Positions 43,030-52,666 of a stretch of 64,000 bases of DNA are shown here, piece by piece. Origin of the DNA: JBBIOU01 sp037443205 (GTDB lineage: Bacteria; Bacteroidota; Bacteroidia; Flavobacteriales_D; UBA2798); assembly GCA_037443205.1 (NCBI GenBank), contig JBBIOU010000003.1:1-64000 (forward strand), in the 5' to 3' direction. Below the pieces are notes generated by a model. That model made no database searches. It was not told the origin of the DNA and saw only the letters and a program-made list of their open reading frames with translations. A program made the translations under genes and the position numbers. Within the stretch, counting starts at the first letter, position 1. Each line of letters starts with the position of its first letter.

Positions 43030-45000
43030 CTACCCCGAAGTTTTTTCTGCCCAGTCACCATGCTCTTTTATCAATTCAATCAGGGCATTTACGGCTTGTT
43101 CTGCAGGTATGTTTTTTTTCACAACTTCTTTGCCTTTATATAGTGATATTTTATCTATCCCTGTGCCAACATAGCCATAGTCGGCATCGGCCATTTCGCC
43201 CGGGCCGTTTACTATACAACCCATGATGCCTATTTTTATTCCTTTCAGGTGGTCAGTAACACTGCGGATTTTTTGAGTAGTTTCTTGCAAATCAAATAAG
43301 GTACGCCCGCAACTGGGACAGGAAATGTATTCTGTTTTGGAAATGCGTGTACGCGTTGCTTGTAAAGTACCAAATATAGTGCGGTTTACCAGTTGACGAT
43401 TGGCACAATTGGTAGTATGTATCCACGCTCCATCGCCAAATCCATCTATCAGTAATGCACCCAAATCAGTAGATGCATAAAGCTGAAAACGCTCATCATC
43501 CAAATTTTGATAATTTCTTTTAATTATCACCGGTGCTTTGCAATGGTGCAAGAGTAGCTTAAAAAACATAGCGCGTTGCTCGGCCATGCCATGTTCGTTA
43601 GACGTATCAAAAATTAAAACAACATTATGATACGGGTTGATTTTCTGAATAAACTTTTCATTCAGTGTATTAAAATCAACCATGATAAAATTTAAATCTG
43701 GATGTACATCGTCTGACAAAAAAAATTGTTCAGCATTAAACAGCGGATATGTTCTTGGTTGGTTGCGGTATTTGTACCAAACTTCAGCATTATAAATTAC
43801 ACCCAGTGTTCCGGGAATTTCAAACGAGAGTATATTATCACCGGCATATATATAATCGCAGGCTTGTTCGTTAAGGTTCCATTTATCTTGTTCGGCCGAA
43901 TAAGTATAGCCTACGGCAAATAAGGAAGCCGGAGTAATTTTTTCTTTATTTCCATAATCGGCAATTACTCTGGGTACGTTTTTTCCGCCAAGGTTTATTA
44001 CTTCATTTGTTTCTCTTTTACTGTATTCGTAAGGGGAGTATTTTCCGGCCAATTCGTTCAAAGAAAAATCCACATCAATTTTTATGTTTTTTCTTTTTTC
44101 ATAACGCTCTGCCAACATTTTGGCTACGGGGATTTCGAACTCCGGGTCTTCGGTTAAGGATACCCGAATGGTATCGCCCAAACCATCTTCGAGGAGTGTG
44201 CCTATGCCTATTGCCGATTTTATTCTTCCGTCATCTCCATCTCCTGCTTCTGTTACACCCAGGTGCAGGGGGTAATTCATGTTTTCTTTTTTCATTCGTG
44301 CAACCAGCAAACGATAGGCTTGCACCATTACTTGTGGGTTGCTGGCTTTCATCGAAAAAATAAAATCATGGAAATTGTTTGCAATACATATTCTGGCAAA
44401 TTCCAAAGCACTTTCAACCATTCCCAGGGGCGTGTCTCCGTAGCGGCTCAATATTCTGTCGCTCAACGAACCGTGGTTAGTGCCGATACGCATGGCCGTG
44501 CCGTTTTTTTTGCAGAGCAATACCAGGGGTGTAAATTTTTCTTTTATTCTATTGAGTTCAATTTCGTAGGCTTCATCAGAATAATCAATGGCTTCAAATT
44601 TTTTTTTGTCGGCATAATTACCGGGATTAATTCTTACTTTTTCTACAATACCGGCTGCAATTTCTGCTGCATGAGGTGTAAAATGTATGTCGGCTACCAA
44701 AGGAGTATGGTAGCCTTTTTGGCGAAGGGAATTTTTAATATTTGCTAAGTTTTCTGCATCGTTTTTGCTGGGCGCAGTAATACGCACCAGTTCGCATCCG
44801 GCTTCAATCATTCTGATAGATTGTTCTACCGTAGCTTCGGTATTCATAGTGTCGGTGGTGGTCATTGATTGAACACGGATAGGGTTGTTGCCACCAAATC
44901 CGGTTGTTCCAACTTTTATCTCGCGTGTTTTAAAGCGCGAATATTCGAACGTAGAATTACAATATTCCCAACCGCCATATTCTATCGGGTTTATGTTCAT
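43030..45000 (-). CDS. ispG: 4-hydroxy-3-methylbut-2-en-1-yl diphosphate synthase, large form
   Basis: IspG makes HMBPP in the MEP isoprenoid pathway, using a 4Fe-4S cluster. At 656 residues it is of the long type with an extra central domain (about 270-530), as in Bacteroidota, chlamydiae and plants; E. coli IspG has about 370. The N-terminal TIM barrel shows IRVQSMTTTDTMNTEATVEQ and VADIHFTPHAAE. Cluster ligands are near 563 and 566 (YISCPSCGRTLFDLQ) and about 595 (IGIMGCIVNGPGEMADADYG). With idi in the carotenoid operon it accounts for early and late C5 steps. Confidence 0.96.
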   Translation of the reverse strand: MNINPIEYGGWEYCNSTFEYSRFKTREIKVGTTGFGGNNPIRVQSMTTTDTMNTEATVEQSIRMIEAGCELVRITAPSKNDAENLANIKNSLRQKGYHTPLVADIHFTPHAAEIAAGIVEKVRINPGNYADKKKFEAIDYSDEAYEIELNRIKEKFTPLVLLCKKNGTAMRIGTNHGSLSDRILSRYGDTPLGMVESALEFARICIANNFHDFIFSMKASNPQVMVQAYRLLVARMKKENMNYPLHLGVTEAGDGDDGRIKSAIGIGTLLEDGLGDTIRVSLTEDPEFEIPVAKMLAERYEKRKNIKIDVDFSLNELAGKYSPYEYSKRETNEVINLGGKNVPRVIADYGNKEKITPASLFAVGYTYSAEQDKWNLNEQACDYIYAGDNILSFEIPGTLGVIYNAEVWYKYRNQPRTYPLFNAEQFFLSDDVHPDLNFIMVDFNTLNEKFIQKINPYHNVVLIFDTSNEHGMAEQRAMFFKLLLHHCKAPVIIKRNYQNLDDERFQLYASTDLGALLIDGFGDGAWIHTTNCANRQLVNRTIFGTLQATRTRISKTEYISCPSCGRTLFDLQETTQKIRSVTDHLKGIKIGIMGCIVNGPGEMADADYGYVGTGIDKISLYKGKEVVKKNIPAEQAVNALIELIKEHGDWAEKTSG

Positions 45001-45175
45001 GGTAAAATATTACTGCAAAGTAAAACAAAAAAATGCGAGATATTGTTTATACTTGCTTGAATGTGCGGAGAATTTTTTGATACCAAAAATCAATTGGCTA
45101 TTATGTTTAAAACACATCATTTTTCAACCTTTATTATATATAAATACACTTTCAATACTTTTACAAAGTAAAAAA

Positions 45176-45757
45176 TTAACGTTTTTTAATCGGGTAGCGC
45201 ATTTTATATTTGGTTTCTATCAGGCCTTTGCTTATTTCATCGAGTTTGCGTTTAATCATTTGCCTGCGAAGCAAGCTTATTCTTTCTACAAACAGAATAC
45301 CTTCAATATGGTCGTATTCGTGTTGTATAATACGAGCAGCAATACCGTCAACCGTATCTTTGTGCGGGGTAAAATCTTCGTCTAAATATTCAATGGTAAT
45401 TTTTTCTTTTCTGAATACCTCTTCGCGTATACCCGGTATGCTCAGGCAGCCTTCGTTAAAACCCCAGGGTTCTCCTTCTTCTTTGGTAATTACAGGATTT
45501 ATAAATACTTTTTTATAATCTATTAATTTTTTTTCTTCTTCGGTAGCATCTTCATCTTCGGCAAAAGAGGATGCGTCAACTATAAACAAGCGTATTGATT
45601 TGCCTATCTGTGGAGCAGCTAACCCAACACCTGCAGCATTATACATGGTTTCGAACATATCTGCAATCAGGTTTTTTAAATCAGGATAATCGGGCAATAT
45701 TTCGGAAGCCTTCTTTTTTAAAACAGGGTCTCCGTAAGCAACAATAGGTAAAATCAT
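45176..45757 (-). CDS. def: peptide deformylase
   Basis: Def removes the formyl group from new proteins. The 193-residue protein has all three family motifs: GVGLAAPQIG (about 45), EGCLSIPGI with the metal Cys (about 105) and IIQHEYDHIEGILFVE with the metal His pair and catalytic Glu (about 147). A longer acidic insertion (SFAEDEDATEEEKKLIDYKK) between motifs one and two is usual in this phylum. A TACCTTTG element lies just upstream. Confidence 0.96.
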   Translation of the reverse strand: MILPIVAYGDPVLKKKASEILPDYPDLKNLIADMFETMYNAAGVGLAAPQIGKSIRLFIVDASSFAEDEDATEEEKKLIDYKKVFINPVITKEEGEPWGFNEGCLSIPGIREEVFRKEKITIEYLDEDFTPHKDTVDGIAARIIQHEYDHIEGILFVERISLLRRQMIKRKLDEISKGLIETKYKMRYPIKKR

Positions 45758-45774
45758 TATAAAAAATATTTTTA

Positions 45775-45782
45775 CAAAGGTA
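45775..45782 (-). promoter_or_regulatory. candidate -7 element for def
   Basis: TACCTTTG on the minus strand matches TAnnTTTG, 17 bp before the def ATG. No good -33 element. Confidence 0.35.
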
Positions 45783-45945
45783 CAATTTAGGTGTGTAATA
45801 GAGGTAAATAAATTGCATTTATTAACAGTATATTAGCTTATTATTAAGTATTTGCATGTTTACACACGTATTTTGTTAATTTCTGAAAGTGTTCTTAAAT
45901 AAAAAATAAGCACTTACTATTTAATTTCAGCAAAATTTTTTTAGC

Positions 45946-46608
45946 ATGAAATTTAGAATTACCTTGATGTTACTCTGTTTTTTGTCAGTAAATTTGTTTG
46001 CCCAGGAACCAAAAAAGAAATTAGAAAACACATATGCGGCTCCTTTGTTTGGTATTGATTTTTATCGTGTAAAAGGCAAAAAAGAATTATCGGGTATGGG
46101 GTATAATTATAAGGGAGGTATAGGTTATTCGGCAGGTTTAGACCTAGCTTTTCCTTTGCACGAAAAATTTTATTTAAGCATACAACCTTTATTTTCGAAA
46201 AAAGTATTTGAACGCACTGATGAATGTTTGGTATGTGATGCAAGTTTTAAACCCACTTCAAAATTTAACAACATTTTTTTTGACTTACCTATATCGGGAT
46301 ATTATATGCTGATGAATAAAAAACTGGATATATTTTTAATAGCAGGCATACAAAACTCAATTTTATTAAAATCGCGCGAAACACGCACTACCTATATGGG
46401 AGATGAAGTTGAATTTAACTCCCGCGTAGGGTTCAATAAATTTATTTTTGGCATAAACAGTGGTGTAGGTTTTAATTATACTTTATCATATCGTTTAAGT
46501 GCCGGTTTAAACCTGTTATATAAATTTTCGCTCATCAAGCTTGAAAAAACTTTAGACCAACGATATAACTATTTTAGTCCACAAGGTGGTTTGTATTACC
46601 GATTTTGA
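45946..46608 (+). CDS. outer-membrane beta-barrel protein, porin-like
   Basis: A 220-residue protein with a signal peptide (MLLCFLSVNLFAQ) and an eight-strand-type barrel pattern: AGLDLAFPLHEKFYLSIQPL, IFFDLPISGYYMLMNKKLDI, FNKFIFGINSGVGFNYTLSY and a terminal aromatic (GGLYYRF). It is of the general PorT/OMP_b-brl type of Bacteroidota. The stop overlaps the TTG start of the next gene (TTGA). Function unknown. Confidence 0.82.
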   Translation: MKFRITLMLLCFLSVNLFAQEPKKKLENTYAAPLFGIDFYRVKGKKELSGMGYNYKGGIGYSAGLDLAFPLHEKFYLSIQPLFSKKVFERTDECLVCDASFKPTSKFNNIFFDLPISGYYMLMNKKLDIFLIAGIQNSILLKSRETRTTYMGDEVEFNSRVGFNKFIFGINSGVGFNYTLSYRLSAGLNLLYKFSLIKLEKTLDQRYNYFSPQGGLYYRF

Positions 46609-47213
46609 AAACAAAAGCTGAATTTTTTTATTATATCATATACAAGCCTTATGGTATGCTATCGCAATTTACACGCGAAGGCAACAATGCTTGTTTATCA
46701 GATTTAGGTTATAGATTTGAAAAAGACGTTTATCCCATTGGCCGATTAGACAGCGATAGCGAAGGTTTATTGTTGCTTACCAACGATAAAAAAATTAATC
46801 ACTTGCTTTTACATCCGTTTAACCAACACGAAAGAACCTACCTTGTACAATGCGAGGGGGCAATAAATACAACTGCTATACATAAATTATCAGAAGGGAT
46901 AAAAATAAATATCAACGGAAAAATACATCATACGCTACCCGCTCAAGCAAGAATTATTGATGAACCTGATTATTTACCGCAGAGACGTCCTCCGATTAGA
47001 TTTAGAAAAAACATTCCAACAAGCTGGGTAGAAATAAAATTAACCGAAGGTAAAAACAGACAGGTAAGAAAAATGTTTGCAGCAGCAGGTTATCCTGTTT
47101 TAAGATTAGTAAGAATTGCTATTGAAGATTTAATACTTGCCAATTATGTTTCGGGAGTGGTAGAAAAGATTGAAAGGAAAAAAATATATGAGTCTTTGAA
47201 ATTAAAAACGTAA
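46605..47213 (+). CDS. RsuA/RluE-family 23S/16S rRNA pseudouridine synthase
   Basis: A 202-residue TruB/RsuA-type enzyme that converts a uridine of rRNA to pseudouridine. The catalytic Asp is in VYPIGRLDSDSEGLLLLTND; ERTYLVQCEGAINTTAIHKL, PTSWVEIKLTEGKNRQVRKM and GYPVLRLVRIAI are the other family motifs. No S4 domain is present, as in RluE. The start is TTG overlapping the previous stop (TTGA), which gives YYIIYKPYGMLSQF in the right place. The exact rRNA site cannot be told. Confidence 0.92.
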   Translation: MKTKAEFFYYIIYKPYGMLSQFTREGNNACLSDLGYRFEKDVYPIGRLDSDSEGLLLLTNDKKINHLLLHPFNQHERTYLVQCEGAINTTAIHKLSEGIKININGKIHHTLPAQARIIDEPDYLPQRRPPIRFRKNIPTSWVEIKLTEGKNRQVRKMFAAAGYPVLRLVRIAIEDLILANYVSGVVEKIERKKIYESLKLKT

Positions 47214-48260
47214 AGCATTGAGTTTTTTTACATCAAGTAAGGTAATATTACTTCCTTTTGATTCAATTAAGCCCTCGTCTTTAAAATCAGAGAGTGTGCG
47301 AATAACTGTTTCTGTAGCTGTACCTACAAGCTGAGCCAAATCATCGCGCGAAATGGCGATAGAAAAAGAATTTTTTTTATCGGTATTATACCGTTTATTT
47401 AACTCTAACAATGCACCTGCAACTCTTTTTCTAACCGAACTGTAGGCTGTTTTAATCAGGCGTTCTTCTTTTTCTAAGACTTCGTTGGTTAAAATTTTTA
47501 TAAACTGTGCCGAAACATCTCTGTTGGCTGTTAACAGAGAGTTAAAATCTGATTTTGGTATTAAATGCAGTTCACATGGTTCTATAGCTTCTGCTGTTTC
47601 ATTATAAACGCTTTCGTCTAAAAGTGGAAGATAACCGATAAAATCACCCTCATTGTATAAACCAACTATAAATTCTTTTCCGTCTTCGTGTGTGCGATAT
47701 GTTTTTACTTTTCCTTTACTTATAAAAAATAAATAATACGGATTATCTCCCTCGCGGTAAATAATTTCTTTCTTTTTATATTTTTTTGATTTTTTATCAG
47801 CCGAAATATTTTTTAGCTCTTCGTACCCTTTTGCTGCATTGATAAAAGCAAATAGGCCTTTTTCTGTTTTATCAAACGATTTTTTAATATTTAAATTTCT
47901 GTTAATACGAGTTTCTATGGCATTAAGCAATTCGCTTTCAGTAAATGGTTTGGTAATATAGTCATCTGCACCCATATTCATGCCTTTTCGTATATCGCTT
48001 TTATCAGCTTTTGCGGTTAAAAAAATAAATGGTATGGCGCTCGTTTTAGGGTCTTTAGAAAGCATGTGTAATACGCTATACCCGTCTAATTCAGGCATCA
48101 TTACATCGCATATAATTAAATCAGGAATAATAGAACGAGCTTTTTCTACACCTATTTTTCCGTTTTCAGCCACATATACTTCATAATTCCCTAAACTTAA
48201 AATTTCTGCTGTATTTTCGCGCATTTCGATATTATCTTCTATCAATAATATTTTTTTCAT
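47202..48260 (-). CDS. response regulator with CRP/FNR-type output
   Basis: A 352-residue protein: REC domain (1-120; ILLIEDNIEMRENTAEIL, phospho-acceptor D52 in DLIICDVMMPELDGYS, FLTAK and the switch Lys in DYITKPF), then a cyclic-nucleotide-type fold (about 170-270; YREGDNPYYLFFISKGKVKT) and an Fnr/Crp helix-turn-helix (ISRDDLAQLVGTATETVIRT). No Cys cluster for Fe-S is visible. Fusion of REC and CRP in one protein is limited mostly to Bacteroidota. It lies 29 bp after the histidine kinase, its probable partner. Confidence 0.93.
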   Translation of the reverse strand: MKKILLIEDNIEMRENTAEILSLGNYEVYVAENGKIGVEKARSIIPDLIICDVMMPELDGYSVLHMLSKDPKTSAIPFIFLTAKADKSDIRKGMNMGADDYITKPFTESELLNAIETRINRNLNIKKSFDKTEKGLFAFINAAKGYEELKNISADKKSKKYKKKEIIYREGDNPYYLFFISKGKVKTYRTHEDGKEFIVGLYNEGDFIGYLPLLDESVYNETAEAIEPCELHLIPKSDFNSLLTANRDVSAQFIKILTNEVLEKEERLIKTAYSSVRKRVAGALLELNKRYNTDKKNSFSIAISRDDLAQLVGTATETVIRTLSDFKDEGLIESKGSNITLLDVKKLNALRF

Positions 48261-48289
48261 GTTATAATTTTATATAATGCAAAATTATT

Positions 48290-49807
48290 TTATTTTGTTA
48301 AATTAATTTTAACTGTAAAAGTTGTTCCTTCATTAAGTTTACTGCTAAAGTTTATTTCTCCATTCACTAAATCCAGATATTTTTTAACAATGTTTAATCC
48401 CAGTCCGGTACCTTGTATATGCGTTGCATTATGAGCCCTAAAAAAACGGTCGAATAAATATACTTGTTCTTGTTCGGGGATACCAATACCTTTGTCTGTT
48501 ATAATAAATCTGAGCGTATGCATGTTACATTCAGTTTCAAATATAACTTCGGTATTTTCAGAAGAATATTTCAGGGCGTTTGACAGTAAATTATATAAGA
48601 TATTACGAATAATGTTTCTGTCTATTTTGCAATGGGTATTGCCTTGATATATAAATTTTATAAATTGACCGGTTTTTGCAGTTATTTGCATTTCTTCAAC
48701 TAATTCTTCGCACAATAATTTTAAATCTGTTTCCTGTGGATTATTTGATATTTTTCCGGCCTCCAGTTTATCTAATGACAGAAAATCATTTAGCACAGAA
48801 TTGAGATAACCTACATTTGTTTTGATGCGTTGTATATGCTTATTTGCTTTTTCAATTTCATGTTTCTGATGATATTTTTCAATAAGAGTTGCTGAGGTAA
48901 GAATGGTGCTGAGTGGTGTTCTGAATTCGTGCGATGCCATACTTACAAAGCGGGATTTTAATTCGTTAAGTTCTTTTTCTTTTTCGAGTGATTTTAATAT
49001 TTCCTGTTTGGCTATTTTTTCTTCAGTTACATTGTCTTCAACTACTAAAATAGAGTCAATCTTTCCATCTTCTTCATTATAAAGAGGGGTTGCGTTTAAT
49101 ATATAATAATTATTTTTATAAAATAACTCTAAAGTTTTGTTTTTGCCTTCAAAAACTTCCATGAGTTCTTTTTCAATATTTGCAGCAGTTTCGGGTTCCA
49201 GACGCGAAGTAAATTTAGTACCTATCAGCATATCTCCGGTAATCCCAATTTTAAAAAGTTCTTTGCCTTCAACAAAAATGTATTTCAAATCTTTGTCAAA
49301 AACATTGATGGTACCGTTCGGAAAATTTCGTGCAATAGCACTATATAACTGTTGACTTTTTCTAAGTTCGGCTGTTCGTTCTTCAACGCGTTGTTCAAGC
49401 TCCTGATTTAACTTTAGTATTTTTTCCTGCGCTGCTCGTCTTTCGGTTATATCGGTTATCAGGGCCATCACGTATGTTTCTTGTTCTATTTTATAATAAT
49501 TCAGGCTGATTTCTACCGGGAATATTTCTCCGTTTTTACGACATGCTTTTAAATCCATGCCTAAGCCCATGGGTCTTTTTTTAGGATCATTATGGTATCT
49601 ATTGCGATGAGCAGTGTGTTGATGGCGGTATTCCTGCGGTATTAATTCTTCTAAAAGTAGGGTTTTAAATTCTGCTTCGCTATATCCAAACATTTCGGAT
49701 GCACGGGGGTTTGCCGCAATAATTGCTCCTTTACTATTTACAACCAGCAAGGCTTCGGCTGCTGTAGAAAAAAGCATTTTATAAATGTTGTCTTTTATTT
49801 TATCCAT
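48290..49807 (-). CDS. PAS-domain sensor histidine kinase, soluble
   Basis: A 505-residue kinase without membrane helices. PAS1 (about 10-125; EALLVVNSKGAIIAANPRAS, MFGYSEAEF) ends in YVMALITDITERRAA, followed by a short coiled coil and PAS2 (about 155-265). HisKA has the phospho-His near residue 294 in VSMASHEFRTPLSTI. The ATPase has the N, G1 and G2 boxes (NILYNLLSNALKYSS, ITDKGIGIPEQE, GTGLGLNIVKKY). It should read a cytoplasmic cue (redox, oxygen or ligand). It overlaps the membrane glycosyltransferase by one base and precedes the REC-CRP regulator. Confidence 0.94.
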   Translation of the reverse strand: MDKIKDNIYKMLFSTAAEALLVVNSKGAIIAANPRASEMFGYSEAEFKTLLLEELIPQEYRHQHTAHRNRYHNDPKKRPMGLGMDLKACRKNGEIFPVEISLNYYKIEQETYVMALITDITERRAAQEKILKLNQELEQRVEERTAELRKSQQLYSAIARNFPNGTINVFDKDLKYIFVEGKELFKIGITGDMLIGTKFTSRLEPETAANIEKELMEVFEGKNKTLELFYKNNYYILNATPLYNEEDGKIDSILVVEDNVTEEKIAKQEILKSLEKEKELNELKSRFVSMASHEFRTPLSTILTSATLIEKYHQKHEIEKANKHIQRIKTNVGYLNSVLNDFLSLDKLEAGKISNNPQETDLKLLCEELVEEMQITAKTGQFIKFIYQGNTHCKIDRNIIRNILYNLLSNALKYSSENTEVIFETECNMHTLRFIITDKGIGIPEQEQVYLFDRFFRAHNATHIQGTGLGLNIVKKYLDLVNGEINFSSKLNEGTTFTVKINLTK

Positions 49808-51078
49808 CAGCGCAAATTTAAGTTTCCATATTTATAGTCTTTAAAAAACAGAAAAGCAAAGTATATATATTCTATAAATATTGCATAATAGTATACCCGG
49901 TTATAATCCCCATAAAATGAATAAGAAAGCATTGCTAATAAAGGCCATACAAGTATAGCCTTTATGTTACTGAAAATTGCCAAACACATGGGTAAACTTA
50001 AATACCAGGGATGTACCGTAGTGCTGAATAAATAATAAATGAGGTATGCCAAACAAATACTTTTTAATGCATAGATTGTATTTACTATCTTGCTTGCAAA
50101 TACTAAATATAATATGGCTGAAAGACTGATTAGCATTAAAAACGGACTTAGATAAGAAATTGTGTTAAAACCGCTGATAGACGAAGTAACATAATTTAAC
50201 ACATAATAAATACTTGCATTAAACTCAAATTTTCGTATAAACAAATCGATGCCTGAAAGATAATTTCTGAATATTTCTATTAAATTAAATGGTACAAAAA
50301 GTATTAAACAAACTATTAAAACTAAGCCGGTATAAATTATTCCTTTTTTTAATCCAAGCTTTTTAATAATAAATGGTAAAACAATAGCAGGTAACAATTT
50401 TATACATACAGCAACTGATATTAATATAGATGACAACAAAATATTCTCTTTTTCGAATATAAAATATAAGCCTGTCAACATAAATAACAAGGTAATACTT
50501 TCTAAATGTAAATTACCTGTAAATTCAATGATAAAATACGGATTAAACACATAAAATAAATACAAATTAAATTTAGACAGTTGTAATTTTGATAACCAAT
50601 AATATAAAAGCCATATAGTGAGCAATTCGCATATAATAATTATTATGCGCATAATAATTGTAAAAGTGTATAAGTTGCCAAAAGCAGAAACATAAAATAT
50701 TGCCTGTGCTGCCGGTGGATAAACGGTAAAATAATCTTTGGAGTTTAATCGCTTGTATATATCTGCATACAATTCGTCTTTAACCTCAACCAAAGACAAA
50801 CGAATATTTTCAGGGGTATATAAGTATGGATTAATTTGGTGATGCATTAATTTACCATCCCAATAATAACGGTAGTAATCATCCGAAAGTTTTGGAGAAG
50901 AATTGATTAAAATCAATCTGCACACAAGTGCTAAAAACAATATCGTTATTAATTTAACCTGATGCTTAATTAAAATTTCTGATATCACTCTACCTAATAA
51001 AAACAACAGTATAATTAAACCGGCTAAAGTGATGAATTCGCTGCGGATAACTTTATTGCCCAAATAATAAATAAACAA
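49807..51078 (-). CDS. polytopic membrane glycosyltransferase, GT87/GT-C type
   Basis: A 423-residue protein with about ten membrane helices. The first loop holds NSSPKLSDDYYRYYWDGKLM and HHQINPYLYTPENI, which fit the GT-C fold of polyprenol-mannose-dependent mannosyltransferases (GT87/DUF2029). YLFSTTVHPWYLSLPM is a second typical loop. It probably adds a sugar from a lipid carrier on the periplasmic side. It is first of three minus-strand genes and its stop shares a base with the histidine kinase start, so it may be regulated with it. Confidence 0.82.
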   Translation of the reverse strand: MFIYYLGNKVIRSEFITLAGLIILLFLLGRVISEILIKHQVKLITILFLALVCRLILINSSPKLSDDYYRYYWDGKLMHHQINPYLYTPENIRLSLVEVKDELYADIYKRLNSKDYFTVYPPAAQAIFYVSAFGNLYTFTIIMRIIIIICELLTIWLLYYWLSKLQLSKFNLYLFYVFNPYFIIEFTGNLHLESITLLFMLTGLYFIFEKENILLSSILISVAVCIKLLPAIVLPFIIKKLGLKKGIIYTGLVLIVCLILFVPFNLIEIFRNYLSGIDLFIRKFEFNASIYYVLNYVTSSISGFNTISYLSPFLMLISLSAILYLVFASKIVNTIYALKSICLAYLIYYLFSTTVHPWYLSLPMCLAIFSNIKAILVWPLLAMLSYSFYGDYNRVYYYAIFIEYIYFAFLFFKDYKYGNLNLR

Positions 51079-51169
51079 ACAATATAATAAAGCATAAAAA
51101 AAAAGAAGTTTTTTACTTGTCAGAATCGCAGATATTATTTTATATAGTGATCCTATACTTAATGCAAAT

Positions 51170-51200
51170 TTTGTGCGTTACTGATAATGATTTATATTTG
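51170..51200 (+). promoter_or_regulatory. consensus Bacteroidota promoter, possibly leaderless
   Basis: TTTG (51170-51173), a 19-bp spacer and TATATTTG (51193-51200) match the housekeeping consensus exactly. The ATG at 51208 is only 7 bp beyond the -7 element, about where transcription should start. Confidence 0.65.
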
Positions 51201-51207
51201 TAATATC

Positions 51208-52623
51208 ATGGTAAATAAACATAAATTATTGCTGTTTTCGGGTGTGTGTTTGGCGTTATTATTTATAACATCGTGCCGTAAAGATAAGCTAATTGAAAAT
51301 CCAAATGCAAAAGTTTCGTTCTCTAACGACACCGTAATTTTTGACACGGTATTTACAACGGTGGGCTCTGCAACCCGCTATTTTAAAGTTTATAACAATA
51401 ACCGTCAAAAAATTAATATTTCGAGAATATATATTGCGGGAGCAGCTGCAAATATGTTTAGAATGAATGTTGACGGCATACCCACAAGAGATATTAAAGA
51501 CGTAGAAATAGAGGCCGGAGATAGCTTATGGATATTTGTTGAAGTAACCGTTGATCCGAACAATGGCACCACGCCTTTGTTGGTAACCGACAGCATAATT
51601 TTTATTACCAACGGAAATGTTCAGGATGTGGATTTGGTAGCCTGGGGTCAGGATGCTTATTTTCATACTCCGCCCAATGGTGCCGGCTCGCCATTTTTTT
51701 CTTTACCTTGTAACGATATCTGGCAAAATGATAAACCACACGTGGTTTATGGATTTGCCGTAGTTGACAGCAACTGCAACTTAACCATACAGCCCGGAAC
51801 CAAGGTGCATTTTCATCCCAATTCATCACTGGTAATATTTAATACGGGTACATTAAGTGCTGTTGGTAACCAGAATAACCGTATAACATTTAAAGGAGAC
51901 AGGTTAGGTGCTTATTACGATACTTTACCCGGTCAATGGTCGGGTATAATATTTTTAGATGCCGGCACAAGTACAATTGATTTTTGCGATATACGTTGTG
52001 CCAGCGTTGGTATTCGGGTGCAAAATACCAATATCAGCAACATGAACACTATCAATATACATCATACGAAAATTGAACATATTTCTAATTTCGGAATATG
52101 GAATTACAAAATTGGCGCTATAAATGCCACTAATTGTCAGGTAAATAATTGCGGACAATATTGTTTTATTAATGTTGCCGCAGGCAATGTAAATTTAAAC
52201 CACTGCACATTTGCCAATTATTGGTTTTATGAAACCCGACAAACTCCCGCTGCAGGCATTGCCAATTATTACGAAGAAAATCAGGTTGCTTATGTGGGCG
52301 ATTTTACCATTACGGCAAATAACTGCATATTTTATGGAGCAAATGACGCAGAATTTATAACCGATTTTATAACCGGTGCAACGCTTAATTATAATTTTAA
52401 TAATTGCATCATCAAAACAACTCAATCGGTTTCGGATATCAATCACTATCAAAGTATTTTATCGGCATATCCTCAGTTTGTTGATGTAAGTAAGCAAGAT
52501 TACAAATTAAAAAGTTCCTCACCGGCTATCGGTCAGGCAAATAATTTTGGTTCTATAAGCGATGATTTAGAAGGCACGGCACGCGATGCAAATCCCGATA
52601 TAGGTTGTTTTGAGTGGCAGTAA
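51208..52623 (+). CDS. beta-helix lipoprotein (choice-of-anchor / right-handed parallel)
   Basis: A 471-residue lipoprotein, with lipobox FITSC near residue 25 and a basic stretch after it (RKDKLIENPN). The first third is an Ig-like anchor domain (NDTVIFDTVFTTVGSATRYF, YNNNRQKINISRIYI). The rest has the short strands of a right-handed beta helix (FHPNSSLVIFNTGTLSAVGN, ITANNCIFYGANDAEFITDF), ending LEGTARDANPDIGCFEW as in anchor-Q proteins. ATG 51208 is set by the promoter. Such proteins bind or break glycans in some cases; nothing shows a catalytic site here. Confidence 0.85.
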   Translation: MVNKHKLLLFSGVCLALLFITSCRKDKLIENPNAKVSFSNDTVIFDTVFTTVGSATRYFKVYNNNRQKINISRIYIAGAAANMFRMNVDGIPTRDIKDVEIEAGDSLWIFVEVTVDPNNGTTPLLVTDSIIFITNGNVQDVDLVAWGQDAYFHTPPNGAGSPFFSLPCNDIWQNDKPHVVYGFAVVDSNCNLTIQPGTKVHFHPNSSLVIFNTGTLSAVGNQNNRITFKGDRLGAYYDTLPGQWSGIIFLDAGTSTIDFCDIRCASVGIRVQNTNISNMNTINIHHTKIEHISNFGIWNYKIGAINATNCQVNNCGQYCFINVAAGNVNLNHCTFANYWFYETRQTPAAGIANYYEENQVAYVGDFTITANNCIFYGANDAEFITDFITGATLNYNFNNCIIKTTQSVSDINHYQSILSAYPQFVDVSKQDYKLKSSSPAIGQANNFGSISDDLEGTARDANPDIGCFEWQ

Positions 52624-52666
52624 TCTTTACCCTAAATTATGCAATCATATGCGCATTATGCAATGC

